DNA of 64,000 nucleotides from Henricia sp. BOLD:AAB3569. Its lineage: Eukaryota; Echinodermata; Asteroidea; Spinulosida; Echinasteridae. The DNA lies in NCBI GenBank assembly GCA_037783545.1, contig JBBELK010000998.1, positions 248,001-312,000 of the forward strand. The letters are read 5' to 3'. The position numbers and the translations under genes are program-made. The notes beneath the pieces were generated by a model, which saw only the letters and a list, made by a program, of their open reading frames with translations, did no database searches and was not told where the DNA came from. This document shows positions 11,780 to 23,379 of the stretch, in pieces (within the stretch, counting starts at the first letter, position 1; each line of letters begins with the position of its first letter).

Positions 11780-13888
11780 ACTCATTACTACAAAGATAAA
11801 CTCAACACAGCCAACCAGAAAGACATCCATCAGACAATTCAAACTCTCCTTAACACGAACACTAGTAAATTACCTAATTGTGATTCAGCTAAAGTTCTTA
11901 GTGACAGATTCTCTTTGTTCTTTCGAAATAAGGTTGTTAAAATTAGAACTGAACTGGATGCCATGCCCCGTTCAGGCTATCCTGACAGTGCTCTAGGTGA
12001 CAACTTAGACATTGAGGTGTTTTCTAATTTTCCCCTTGCAGATGAACAGGAAATCGTTGGTATAATCAGGAGCTGCCCTGATAAAACATGTTCGCTTGAT
12101 ACCATGCCAACCTGGTTAATTAAAGCAAATGTTCATGATCTCGCCCCATATCTCACTCGTATCATCAATTCCTCCCTGTCTACTGGCATTTTCCCGTCCG
12201 ACTTGTCTCATGCTATTGTTAAACCCATACTAAAAAAGCCCAATCTTGATCCCAATGATCTGAAGAATTACCGCCCAATTTCAAATATTCCATTTCTGTC
12301 TAAGCTCATTGAGAAGGTTGTGCTGAGGCGAGTTAACGACCACGTTGGTGATAACTCTGTTCACCAACTCTATCAGTCCGCATACAAGGCTCACCATAGT
12401 ACTGAGACAAGTCTATTACACGTCAAAAATAACATCATGCGTGCTATAGACAACAAATCAGCTGTTATGGTTGCTATGCTAGACTTGTCTGCTGCCTTCG
12501 ATACGATAGACCATGTCATTTTGACTGCACGGCTTTCTCAATCTTTTGGTTTTAGTGGTTCAGTCCTGAACTGGTTTAGTTCCTTGCTCAAAAAACGTCA
12601 CAACCGTTAATGGCGTCTTTTCTGAGGAAAAACGCTTGGAATTCGGGGTTCCCCAAGGTTCAGTCATCGGTCCGTTGCTATTCACATTTTACACCAAACC
12701 TGTTTCCGATATAATCGAACGTTATGATCTTAAGTACCATGTTTACGCAGACGATACCCAGATATATGCCTCTTTTAACCCAGCCCGTCCCAGTGATGCT
12801 GAACAGGTACTTGGCAGACTTTCATCTTGTATTGCTAGCATAAAGCACTGCTTGGATGTCTCTAAACAAACTTAAGATCAACGACGACAAAACTGAATTC
12901 TTCATCGCTGCATCCCCCCCCCCCCCTGCCTTGAAGTAATTGCCTGATTTTTCTTTATCAGTCGGGCAATTTGACATTAAGCCATCATCATATGTCCGAA
13001 ATCTTGGTGTCATATTTGATCCCACTATGTCTATGGGTAAACATGTTACATATGTCTGTAAATCTATTAATTTCCACCTTAGAAACCTTCGCCGCATCCG
13101 CAAATACATTGATCAAAACACATGTCACCATGCATTCCGTTCTCTCATTACCACTCGCCTAGACTACTGCAATTTATTAATGTACGGCATCAGTCAAGGC
13201 GAAATGAACCGCTTACAGAAACTCCAAAACCAGGCTGTTAGACTGGTTTATTCTGTTGACCGATTTGCGGATGCTCGGATCCTAATGCACCAACTACACT
13301 GGCTACCCATCAGGCATCGCATCCTCTTCAAACTTCTAGTACTTGTCTTCAAGTCTCTACATAGTGCAGCACCTCCCTATCTGTCCGACCTGTTGTCTTC
13401 CTATAGACAGGCTAGGGAGGGACTCAGGTCCTCCTCTGACACAACCCGTTTGCATGTACCTTACTGCTCCAAAACAATTGGCGAAAAGTCCTTCTCGCTT
13501 ACAGAAACTCCAAAACCAGGCTGTTAGACTGGTTTATTCTGTTGACCGATTTGCGGATGCTCGGATCCTAATGCACCAACTACACTGGCTACCCATCAGG
13601 CATCGCATCCTCTTCAAACTTCTAGTACTTGTCTTCAAGTCTCTACATAGTGCAGCACCTCCCTATCTGTCCGACCTGTTGTCTTCCTATAGACAGGCTA
13701 GGGAGGGACTCAGGTCCTCCTCTGACACAACCCGTTTGCATGTACCTTACTGCTCCAAAACAATTGGCGAAAAGTCCTTCTCGTTTGCTGGCCCTAAGGA
13801 GTGGAATATGATTCCACAGAGCATACGTGATTCTTCCACTGAAATTGCTTTCAGGAAATCACTTAAATCTCATTTGTTTAATCTTTAA
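11780..13888 (+). pseudogene. LINE reverse transcriptase, frameshifted
   Basis: Segments in order: 11,780-12,610 covers the pre-RT region and RT motifs up to the first catalytic Asp block (LDLSAAFDTIDH). A stop after KKRHNR at 12,608 forces a frame change to 12,615-12,875, which holds GVPQGSVIGPLLF and the YADD catalytic motif (YHVYADDTQIY). A further shift around the poly-C run at 12,907-12,926 leads to 12,940-13,527 (thumb and C-terminal CR1/L2 domain, LHWLPIRHRILFKLL). After the 286-bp duplication the end of the protein (GPKEWNMIPQSIRDS) is read in another frame to 13,888. Confidence 0.85.
13211..13782 (+). repeat. 286-bp tandem duplication inside the LINE ORF
   Basis: 13,211-13,496 and 13,497-13,782 are essentially identical copies beginning gcttacagaaactccaaaac. 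Because 286 is not a multiple of three, the second copy shifts the frame, so LHWLPIRHRIL appears in two different frames. Confidence 0.9.
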
Positions 13889-14164
13889 TTGTTTTGTTTT
13901 CTCCATGTTCAGCGCTTTGATCTTTTAGCTAAAAGCGCTATGTAAATGCCTTTTATTATTATTATTAAAGTTTGAAACAAACAAAAACAACCAAACAACC
14001 AAACAGCCCAACAAACCAATAAAACAAACAAATCTCACTTGGAAGTGTTCCATAGTGCACCTGACTTGGTACCATGTCTATCGCTTTAAGGTTTTCCTTG
14101 TTGGGTAAGATTTTAGGTCAGTGCAAATGATAGATTAATCCTTTAATATAATATTACTCTCCAG

Positions 14165-14469
14165 GAATTGACGCCTCACAGGAAATGCTGGACGTTGCCC
14201 GGAAAGTCAACTCGGGACCGAATGTAACATATTGTATTGGGGACGCACGGACGGTGGGAGACAACCTGGAATGGCGGGAACGATTTGACAAAATCACGTG
14301 CTTCCACGTCATCCACTGGTTCGTAGAACATGCCCAAGCCCTCAGAAGTATTCTGTCCTGTCTCAAACCAGGCGGGGAGGCGCTTTTCATGACTAACAAA
14401 ACCGATGAACTGATGGCAGAGCTAGCAAAGTTCTTGGGGACTCACGCCAAATGGTCGCAATATATAAAG
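14165..14469 (+). CDS. SAM-dependent methyltransferase, exon 2 (motifs II-III)
   Basis: The acceptor is a pyrimidine-rich tract ending ctctccag at 14164. The exon supplies 101 codons plus two bases that complete Gly from exon 1. Visible features are GIDASQEMLDVARK (post-I acidic residue and helix that contact the SAM ribose), VTYCIGDAR (motif II, the Asp contacting adenine), FDKITCFHVIHWF (motif III strand) and SCLKPGGEALF (the conserved LKPGG turn). The frame closes nine codons after the proposed donor at 14470 (AAG|gttcga). That donor keeps phase 0 with exon 3 but is a poor match to GTRAGT. Just 25 bp downstream lies a TTAA-flanked element (14498-15904), so the native intron sequence at this donor has been largely displaced. 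Confidence 0.82.
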
Positions 14470-14493
14470 GTTCGAAGCCCATCTCAATTCATT

Positions 14494-15908
14494 TAAAGAG
14501 CTAGAATCCCCCTTGAAGGAAAATCCAGCAGTTAGGCTTTTTTGATAGTCCAAACATCCCTCTTGCCGACGTGGATTTGTTTTTTTAATTGTCGGTTTTA
14601 AGTGGATAAAATGCAAACAAAAGGGCGCTTTTCGAAAATGAGATTTTCGCGATTTCTGTAACGTTCATTAGGTATTAATGATATGCGCGTGACCCCGTGA
14701 CGCAATTATGAGAAAGAGAAGTCAACACGATTGTTAGCTCCATACGTTTACACGTACAAAAATTGGAAAACCGTCTCTGTTAGATGGTGTTTTTTTGCAG
14801 AATTTTGTTGGTCCAAAAAGCCAGAGATATGCCCAGTAGTTGCGTGGTTGTATGTTTTACCAGACACTATATGAAAAAAAGAGCAGAAACATTTTCTTTA
14901 TTATTTCGAAGAATGAGAAAAATGAGTCGCGCGAAGGTGTGCTTGTACCGGGTAGGCTGCCGTGAGTTGGGTTATGTGTACGGCTAGGTTGCCGTGTGTG
15001 CGCGCGTATAGGGGCTTTGTGATGTGATATCACAATTTTTGAACTAGCTGTCTATTCATTTTCATTGACGATTCCGCACGTAAATTGGACGCAATTTAAC
15101 AAGCATAAAACAGCAACCGCTTGATGAATTTTTACAACAAAGGTATTTTGAAATCTGTTGCAGCTGGTCTGTTGTTTGTAAGTGGTTTTAACTAAAAATA
15201 GATATTTTGATTTTTTTTTCCAAGTCGCTAACAACGGTCGAGCTGGTGCAACAGTCAACTTGAAGTTGACAAAGTACAACGCTCGACCGTTTGCCAACTG
15301 CCGCTGTGGCACTCATGTGTTTTGCTTCAGTAAAAGTCATAACTTTGTCTCAGTCGTCTTTTTTTTCCATCAAACTCTCACTGTTTCGTGGTTTACAGCT
15401 CATAACAAGATGTGGAATTCAACTCCTAAATTGATACCCAATTAATATATTTCAAGACGGCCGTTCGTGTCAAAACCAACGGCCGCGATTCACTGAAATT
15501 TACTTCAAAAGAGCATCATTGTGAGCCACAATTTTATTTTTTTTTTACAAAAAGATAACAATAAATTGTTGTCATAGTACAGAAAGTATTTTTCACGCTT
15601 GTAATTTGAATTACAGGGACGAAACAGGCATGATGAACATACATTTCGTATGTTTTCCATTCAATACCACACAGGCCGTTTTAAGTTCTTCTCAGGATGA
15701 CGTCACGCCCCTGTTTGTAAACAAACCAAGTGACCTCGAGCGTTTCAGAATTTCGGGTGAAGAGGGTCGGAACTGAATTGCGTTTTAAACAAAAGACTGT
15801 CGGTTTTTGGCGGAAAACACGTTGTAATCGCGTTGTAGACTAAACATAAACCTCCATGATAAACAGGAAAACTAAAAAAATGTGGATAGGGGGATTCTAG
15901 CTGTTTAA
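14494..15908. mobile_element. 1.4-kb TTAA-flanked non-autonomous DNA element
   Basis: TTAA at 14,494-14,497 and 15,905-15,908 flank AGAGCTAGAATCCCCC and GGGGGATTCTAGCTGT, inverted copies with one mismatch. TTAA duplications are known for piggyBac and Kolobok transposons; I cannot tell which. No transposase is seen. Internal frames (14,784-14,987, 15,182-15,445) are short and unrecognised. The element starts 25 bp after the exon 2 donor. Confidence 0.7.
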
Positions 15909-16589
15909 GTTAAACCAGAGACGTAGAGAGAAATATCAATGGACTAACCACTCCAGGGGGCGCGCTATACATTGCGTACAAATATGTTACGTCAAGCCGA
16001 AGTAGCGACCTCGCCGGGAAAGACATTTTCTGGTTGACCTTCGAAGCGATGTTTACGTGCGTATTTTATAGACATCGTAGCTTCGCTGTCAAAATTATGG
16101 ATTGAAAACATCTCCTTTTTGTCAAAACACCGTAAAATGGATGAAATAGGCAACATACAAGTATGTTGTAATATATATATATGAGTGCATTATCTACAAA
16201 TTGGTGTAATTTGTGGGCCATAAAGACGGGCAAAGTGTTGTAAATGCATCACAAACGTATTACGAGCAAAATGATTTGATGAAAAATCAAAAAAATACTA
16301 TTCATGATATGATAACATAATTTGTAAGTATGTGGATGCAAGCAAAGCAAAGTTTTCACCGGTAACTGTCGGATTTACTGTACTAAATTTTTTTGTTCAA
16401 TTAATTTGTTGGTTTTTTTTTGCCGATATCCTTCAGTGGAAATGGACAACGAATATACCGTTCCAGATCGCAAAACTTGAGAAAAGTGAAAATAATTTAC
16501 AAGTCGGATATCGCATTTGACGGAGCTCTGGAAGTGCCTTCCGACTTGTTGAGATCCCGTGATAATTTATCGCAGGATGACAACATATT

Positions 16590-16850
16590 AAGCGCAAAAT
16601 GTCGTCATCCCGTGATAATTATCTCAGGAAGACGACATCCAGAATGTATGATGACGACATCCCGAGAAAATTTTTTATGGGATGGCGACATCTGAAATGT
16701 AGGATGACGACATCCCAAGATAACGTATTACGGGATGACGACATCCGAAATGTGAGATGACGACATCCCGAGATAATGTATTACGGGATAATTTATAACT
16801 GGATGACGACATCCAGAATGTAGGACAACGACATCCCGAGATAAAATATA
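16590..16850. repeat. Left ~53-bp minisatellite arm of the foldback
   Basis: Copies of GATGACGACATCCCGAGATA alternate with GATGACGACATCCGAAATGT, about 53 bp per double unit. It is the inverse of the array at 26,715-27,290. Confidence 0.85.
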
Positions 16851-16854
16851 ATTG

Positions 16855-19170
16855 ATTCTGATCCAGGACACACCTAATTTTGGTTTCAGCTTCAGCCGCT
16901 CACTAATTAGTACCTAATTAAGGAGTTAAAGGGACCCTTCCCCAAGGAGCTAAAAAGTGAATATTTGTCACCGAAATAATCGAACGCACAACTTTAAAAC
17001 AATTGTTCCTTTAATTTTGTACAAATTAACAACTTTTAATGCATTTTCTAATTGACTCTAGTCCCGGGCACACTTACTTGTGGTTTCAGCTTCAGCCGCA
17101 CATCATTTAGTACCTAATTAAGGAGCTAAAAGAACCCTTCCGCAAGGGGCTAAAAAGTAAGAATTTGTCTACAAAACATTCGAACGTACATCTTTAAAAC
17201 AATTTTTTCCTTCATGTTGTACACTGAATACTTTATTTCGTCAATTGACACAAAAAAATTAGTCATACTCTGGGTCTTATTTGACTAATTTCCAATTAGT
17301 CATACGTGGTTTGAATTGACTAATTTTAATTAGTCATGAAAAAGGGTCTTATTTGCCTAATTTAAAAAATGATTAGTCATGCGGGAAAATTAATTTGTCA
17401 TGCGGCAAAATTAATTAGTCTTGCACACAAAATTATTAGTCCTGCAGAAAAATTATTGGTCTTGCAGGAAAATTAATTAGTCCTGCAGTAAAATTAATTA
17501 GTAATGTCAGTTAGTCAGCCTGACAAACCTACTTTGTCACGTGCAATATACGGTGTGTTTCGTATAACGTACTGAAATAGGCCTATAGGCAGAATACGTG
17601 CAATGACTGCACGGTGTGTTGTGTTAATGCAACAAAGACATCCGCAGTTTGATGACGATGATGGGGACAACAAAAATGGAAGAGGCAACGATGTACCCAG
17701 GAAAACATCCAGTTACTATTCGTAGCTCATTTTATAAACTTACTTCTATAACTGCAGCGAGAAAAGGAGTCTAACCTGGGCTGACCTAACATAACGAATA
17801 CGTACTGAGTTGTCCTTACAGATCATGACTATTTGTGTCAATACACGGATGTTGAGACCTGAAGCACGGCCTCAACCATGTCTTTACTCCGACACACGAC
17901 ATAGTTTGAAACATGCAAACCAATTATTGCCTTAGAAATCTCAGAGTCCCGCACAATTCTTTGGTGTCACACAAAACCCGTCACACGCTTACCTTTCCAG
18001 AGTAACGTCACAGAATGTTCAGTCCAGTCAAACACGACTTCATTTTACGGTGCGGTTCGCATGTAATGGCGTCGCACAGCTGCACGAAAACAAGAACTGA
18101 AGATTTATTTTCCCACGACTGATTTCATGACTAACCTTTTATTACATTATCAATGTAAAGAATAATCCCGCCAAAACTCATGACTAATTAAATTAGTCAT
18201 GAGTTTCGGCTGCATTATTCTTGCCATTAGTAATGCAATCAAAAGTTAGTCATGCAATTAGTCATGGGAAAATAAATCGTCAGTTGTTGTTTTACGTGAC
18301 AATACAAATTAGTCAAAAGACGATCATCACATTTGTCAGTCGTTCAGATTAGTCTTCCGCTAATATTAATTTGTCTTGCAACAGTTTTAATTTGTCATGC
18401 ACCAACAAAGATTTGTCATGTACCAACAAAAAGTTGTCAACTGACAAATTGTATACATGACTGATCATTTTGCCCTTGTTTGACTAATTTTCCACTGTGA
18501 TTGACTAGATAATGTTTTCAGTGTACAAATCAACAACTTTTAATGCATTTTCTAATGGATTCTAGTCCCGGGCACACTCAATTTTGGTTTAAGCTTCAAC
18601 CGCACGTTCTTTAGTATATAATTAAGAAGTGAATATTTTTCACCAAAATATTCGAACGCACAACTTTAAAACAATTTGTTCCCTAAGCTTTATGTTTTGT
18701 AAATTAACAACTTTTAACCTATTTTCTAATTTACTCTAGTCTCAGGTGCACTTATTTTAGTTTCAGCTTCAGCCGCACATTATTTAGTACCTAATATAAT
18801 TAACGAGTGAAAGGGACTTTCAGCAAGAAGCTAAAAATTGATGATTTTTTTACAATATTTTCGAACGCCAATCTTTAACTTTGTTCCCTTCATATTGTAG
18901 AAATTTACAACTTTTAATGCATTTTCTAATTGATTCTACTCCCGGGCACACTGATAATTTTGGTTTCAGTCTCAGCCGCACATTATTTAGGACTTAAATA
19001 CAAGGAGTTAAAAACTATAAAAAGTAAAGAATTTAACCAAAATATTCGAACGCACAACTTTAAAACAATTTGTTCCCTTCCTTTTGTACAAATTAACGAA
19101 TATTAATGCATTTTCTAATTTATTCTCGTTCCGGGAACACTTAATTTTGGTTTCAGCTTCAACCGGTGTA
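16855..19170. repeat. ~190-bp tandem repeat family, interrupted by an insertion
   Basis: Units with TTTCAGCTTCAGCCGCACAT, acctaattaaggagctaaaa, ttcgaacgcacaactttaaa and ttaatgcattttctaattga recur about every 185-195 bp: two units before 17,220 and about three and a half after 18,525. The same family is found inverted at 23,090-23,345 and 26,300-26,560. Confidence 0.8.
17220..18525. mobile_element. 1.3-kb TTAGTC-word element with TA duplication
   Basis: It splits a 190-bp unit cleanly: ...ttgTA|CACTGAATAC at 17,222 and GTTTTCAGTG|TAcaaa at 18,523, so the ends are 15-bp imperfect inverted repeats with a TA duplication, as in Tc1/mariner-like elements. The interior carries roughly 25 copies of TTAGTC(A) or its complement on both strands, especially at 17,265-17,510 and 18,180-18,500. 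No ORF. Confidence 0.75.
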
Positions 19171-19612
19171 TAGGTTTCCCCGAAAAAAATTGGAAAATGT
19201 ATACATTTGATAATAAAAGAAAAATGTCGTTTTCGTGCGAAATAGAAATCCCTGTTTCTTAACAAATTTAACAAATGATAATTCTATTTCCATGAAGGTA
19301 CATTCAGTCGTAAACAATCAGCATGCGATTTCCAGAATGTGCGTGAATTTAGCCTAATGGCATTTCATTTGAGCTCGAAATCGAAGGCACTTCCGCAATC
19401 CTTTTAATTTATCATCAATCTATTTCGCTAATGAGCAGCCGATTTCCAGCGCAGTATTACTTAACGTATCCCTGGCCATTTGCAGATGAACATGTGTTAA
19501 TGCCTTGGTTTTGAGACAGGTCATTGGTGGATAGATGATCTAACTGATAAAATGAGAGAGAACTTTAAGGAATGCAGAAAGGCATATATACAATTAAAAC
19601 AAATAACCAACA
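19169..19612. repeat. Interspersed repeat R1, copy 1
   Basis: From ataggtttccccg through cgtgcgaaatagaa, ccatgaaggtacattcagtc, gtgcgtgaatttagcctaat to tgagagagaacttta. Related copies begin at 21,374 and 22,204. It is broken at 19,612 by SINE copy B. Confidence 0.75.
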
Positions 19613-19616
19613 ATGG

Positions 19617-19890
19617 TGGGGTACCGTGGCCGAGTGATTTAGGTCACTGACTTGCAATACTTGGGGTTGCGGGTTCAAGGGTACCTGTGCCCTTGAGCAC
19701 ATTTGCTCCATCCTTCGGAAGGGATGTAAGGCCGTTGGTCCAGTGTGTTGTGTTACGCACTTAAAAGATCCCAGAGCATTATTTTGTGAAGAGTTCGATA
19801 ATTCTTGGTGTATCTGGCCGTCGGCTGTCAATGGCGCCACCCACCCATGCATACCGATGTTTATAGGTGGAAGACACTTGTAAGTTTCAT
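19617..19890 (+). mobile_element. tRNA-derived SINE, copy B
   Basis: Head GGGGTACCGTGGCCGAGTGA and body as in copies A and C, with a deletion around box B (ggttgcgggttcaagggtacc). The 3' part (gtcggctgtcaatggcgcca, gataggtggaagacacttgt-like) matches copy C, not copy A. It was inserted into repeat R1. Confidence 0.8.
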
Positions 19891-19953
19891 GCAAATTTAG
19901 CCTACGCGCTGCGAATTGAAGTTCATTAAACCCATTAAATAAAGTAAGTTTTC

Positions 19954-20683
19954 CGCAAATTTTTTTTCATTCAAATTCATATCCGGTTAACTCTAATTTC
20001 GTCCCAAGACGAGTGAAACACTCAAATGTTAAAATTGATTTGGTCTTTGGTCTTTCCAATTTATCAATGGTCAACCAACCAATTTTAACAGTTTTCCATC
20101 CAATGTCGTAAGATTTCAATCGAATTCGTCTCGACTGACGATCATCTACATCACGTAAGGTTTGAATTCGTCTTTGTTTATCCCATTTCATAAATTTATC
20201 GCTAAAATTCGTCGGAAGGTCAAAATGAATTGGCAAGCTTTTTAAGGACATCTCTAAAGGTCAATTCCTTGCACTTGCTCTCTTGTTTCCGAATCTTCAA
20301 CAAACTTCACGTCAATGTTATATATAGGCCGACGTCCGAGCAGCCGTAATCTATGCATGTAAAAATTGCATGTAAAATATGAATACGTGGAAATATCCAA
20401 TGTTATCATGCAATCAAATAACTTATAAGAGACAAATTCAAATGAAATATAAGTGAAATTGATTTCCTAATGACGAAATTGTTCCTTTCGCCGTACGCTT
20501 GGCAACTGCTGACGACTAAATCAAATGATCTTTTTTGAAAAGGTGTGAAAACGTACGAAATTATTTGGACAAATACGAATAGGAGCGACCAATTACAAAA
20601 TTAAATATGAGAAATACAAAGTTGTGAATTTTCGAGACGAAATTTAAGTTAACTGGTTATGAATTTGAATGAGAAATTGTGCG
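19954..20683. mobile_element. 730-bp TIR element with AATTCGTC/GACGAATT words
   Basis: The left arm (cattcaaattcatatccggt, aactctaatttcgtc) is inverted at 20,630-20,683 (aagttaactggttatgaatt). Inside, ATTCGTC, TTTCGTC or their complements recur many times on both strands. A 94-codon minus-strand frame spans half of it and is judged to be incidental. Confidence 0.7.
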
Positions 20684-20759
20684 ATAACACCTACAAATAC
20701 TCCTCATATGTCATCATTCTCATGTAACATGACACGCTTGTTGTACAACAAAATGTTCA

Positions 20760-21230
20760 TCAACTAATGGTGGAATAGTTAACTCATCCGACATCTAATA
20801 AAATACCCAACAGTTAGGCAAATTGTCCCCTACTAACATTTAGGCATGTAGCATACCTCAACAGTTTGGTGATGTTATATGCGTTATTTTGTTGGGTATT
20901 TTGAGGATAACCGTTTGTTAAAAAAATGGCTGATTTGCTCAACAACTGGACAAAATATCATCCACACTACACCATTTGTTGCCGTGGGAACTAAAATTCA
21001 ATTTCAATTGACATAAATTTATACACAGTTTTTACACAGTTTACGAATATAAACATCTTGAATACAGCAGTGCTTAGAAGTACAACGATTGTTATAAAGG
21101 TTTCTCTTAAGGTAAAACTTGCAAAAACTTAATTGATTTCGGTTTTTATTGTGAACATTTTAAGAATGTTCCAGTTAGAGGTATAGCAAAATAGGTAAAT
21201 CAGGATTATTTCAGGAAAGTGAAACCTACT
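20760..21230. repeat. Direct repeat R2, copy 1
   Basis: tagttaactcatccgacatc, tttgttgggtattttgagga, tgctcaacaac, catttgttgccgtggg, aaatgttcca and gaaagtgaaa occur in this order and again at 23,595-24,015. About 80% alike by eye. Confidence 0.7.
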
Positions 21231-21234
21231 CCTA

Positions 21235-21370
21235 GAGTGTAAATCACTCTTTCAAGAGCAAAGGGACAGCTCGTTTTCGACTGATAATGTTACTCTTTTT
21301 AGTGGAAATTTTACTCATTTAGAGTGAGTTTTAACTCGCTTCTTGAGTGAAAAAGCACTCTAAAAGAGCG
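21235..21370. repeat. Short AGAGTGA/TCACTCT word cluster
   Basis: agagtgtaaatcactctttc opens and cactctaaaagagcg closes a 135-bp block with about nine ACTC/GAGT words on both strands between repeats R2 and R1. Probably a small word-repeat element. Confidence 0.5.
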
Positions 21371-21373
21371 AAA

Positions 21374-21680
21374 TATAGGTTTCCCCGGACAATTTTGGAA
21401 AATATAAGAAGCATTCGTGTTCGTGCGAAATAGAATGAACGTTTGGAATCCCTGTTTCTATTTAACAAATGATAATTCTGTTTCCATGAAGGTACATTCA
21501 GTCGTAAACAAATCAGCATACGATTTCCCGAATGTGCGTGAATTTAGCCTAATGGTATTTTATTTTAGCTCGAAATCGAAGGCACATCCGCAATCCTGTA
21601 TTCCTTTTAATTTATCATCAATCTATTTCGCTAACGTGCAGCCGATTTCCCGCGCAGTGTTATTTCGCGTATGGCACAAC
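21374..21680. repeat. Interspersed repeat R1, copy 2
   Basis: Same order of blocks as copy 1. The far part (gacaggtcattgacggatag, gagagaactttatggaatgc) reappears at 22,050-22,155 after about 350 bp of unrelated DNA. Confidence 0.7.
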
Positions 21681-22203
21681 TATTCTCAGACATGCATGTA
21701 TTCTGATGCCGCTTTCCCGTTCCCCTATCCTTGTGAAGACATGGCTTTGTTCTCGTGCACAAACTCTGATGAATGGCTAGAATTTGGTTAACAAATCGTC
21801 ATAGCACTCCTATTTAAACCAGATTTTTTTCCTCTGGCTGAAATTTCGACCGTACTTTCCTTATTTTATACACTAGAAGATGTAGCGACCAGAATATTTT
21901 GGAAATCCCTCTTTTTTGAGTAAAATCCATATTTCTATTTAGTGCGCATCCTTGTGGAGACCTTTATAATTGCCTTGTGAAGACCTTTACATTCTTTTGT
22001 CGCCTATAGAACCCATGTCTCCACAGGGTACCGAAAACGGATCGCTTTGGTACTTAGACAGGTCATTGACGGATAGATGATCGAACTGATAAAATGAGAG
22101 AGAACTTTATGGAATGCAGAAAGACATAAATATTCAATTAAGACAAAGAACCAGCAATAGAAACTCCCCTGATATCATGTAACCCGACACGCCAGAAAAA
22201 AAA

Positions 22204-22411
22204 TATAGATTTTCCCGGACAATGTTGGAAAAAGTGTACATTTGTTTGTAAAAGAAGCATTCGTTTTTGTGCGAAATAGACTGAACGTTTAAAATCCCTC
22301 TTTCTATTTAACAAATGATGATTCTATTTCAATAATGTTACATTCGGTCGTAAAAAAATCCGCACACGATTTCCTGAATGTGCGTGAATTTAGCCTAATG
22401 GCATTTAATTT
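22204..22411. repeat. Interspersed repeat R1, copy 3 (cut by the next repeat)
   Basis: Runs from atagattttcccgg to gtgcgtgaatttagcctaatggcattt and stops exactly where the 950-bp duplicated block begins at 22,412, which suggests that block was inserted here. Confidence 0.7.
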
Positions 22412-23363
22412 TACTGACAAAGTTGGATTATCTTTTTAAAACACCCCGTATATAAAACAAAACGAACAGTACCTGTACACACAGTAAAGAGCAAAAACAC
22501 CAAACTTCCTGAGTTGATTTCAAAAGACTCCAGAGACAGGCATATATACAAATAAAGGTTAAGGATACAAATGAATTATTCACATCAAAACAATGATTTT
22601 TTGAAAGACGAATATCATAATATAGAACAACTTACAGTGACAGACAATATAGCACTACTCAAATAATCTATGTCACATCTAAATTGAACACTTAGAGTGC
22701 AAAATATATTTACTGTAAACGAAAAAGAAAAACACGCGCAGACAAAAAATCCTGCAGGCGTCGATGGCTTTTAATTTGTTTGCCCCGATGGCAAAAAGAC
22801 AGAAATTTAACTTTTGAATGGTGAAAATGTAGTCTTAAATGTCATTAAACGAAAAATAATGACTAAATCGAACCGGAATGATAAAGCAAAAATATTGTGT
22901 GCACGAAAACGAAACAGAATGTGATAATAAGGAAAAAAATCCGAGTTTGTACAGACTTATAAAATCCGAACGAATCTTAATGCGTATTAACGAAAATGTA
23001 ACGTGTTTTTTTGGCTGAAATTGGCCGGGAAAACCTATACTAACAAATGTACACATTTTCAAAATTTGTCCGGGAAAACCTATTTCAGCCAACACCGGCT
23101 GAAGCTGCAAACCAAAATGTTCCCGGGAGTAGTATAAATTAGAAAATGCTTTAATAGTTGTTAATTTGTACAAAAGAAAAGGAACAAAGTGTTTTAAAAT
23201 TGTGCGTTCGAATATTTCGGTGAGAAATATTCACTTTTTAGCTCCTTGGGGAAGGGTCCCTTTAACTCCTTAATTATGTACTAATTAGTCAGCGGCTGAA
23301 GCTGAAACCAAAATTAGGTGTGTCCTGGATCAGAATCAATTATAATTTTTAAGTTGAAGGGGA
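22412..23363. repeat. ~950-bp recent duplicate, copy 1
   Basis: Identical to 25,620-26,572 apart from about four single-base differences and one 1-bp indel in a T run. It contains one inverted 190-bp family unit and two cgggaaaacctat motifs. Same orientation as copy 2. Confidence 0.9.
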
Positions 23364-23379
23364 ATTGGGTTGCACATTC

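Larger units (their letters stand above)
11750..13975 (+). mobile_element. 5'-truncated L2/CR1-like LINE, degenerate
   Basis: Only the reverse transcriptase half is present. The 3' end is diagnostic: a short stem (agcgctttgatcttttagctaaaagcgct), then atgtaaatgcc and a (TTA)n microsatellite at 13,955-13,968, as in the L2/CR1 group. The reading frame is broken at least three times and contains a 286-bp tandem duplication, so it is dead. It lies in intron 1 in the same orientation as the host gene. Confidence 0.85.

Noticed and set aside
19967-20251. 94-codon minus-strand frame with charged residues
   Set aside because: Lies wholly within a word-repeat TIR element; its periodic ATTCGTC units explain the open frame.
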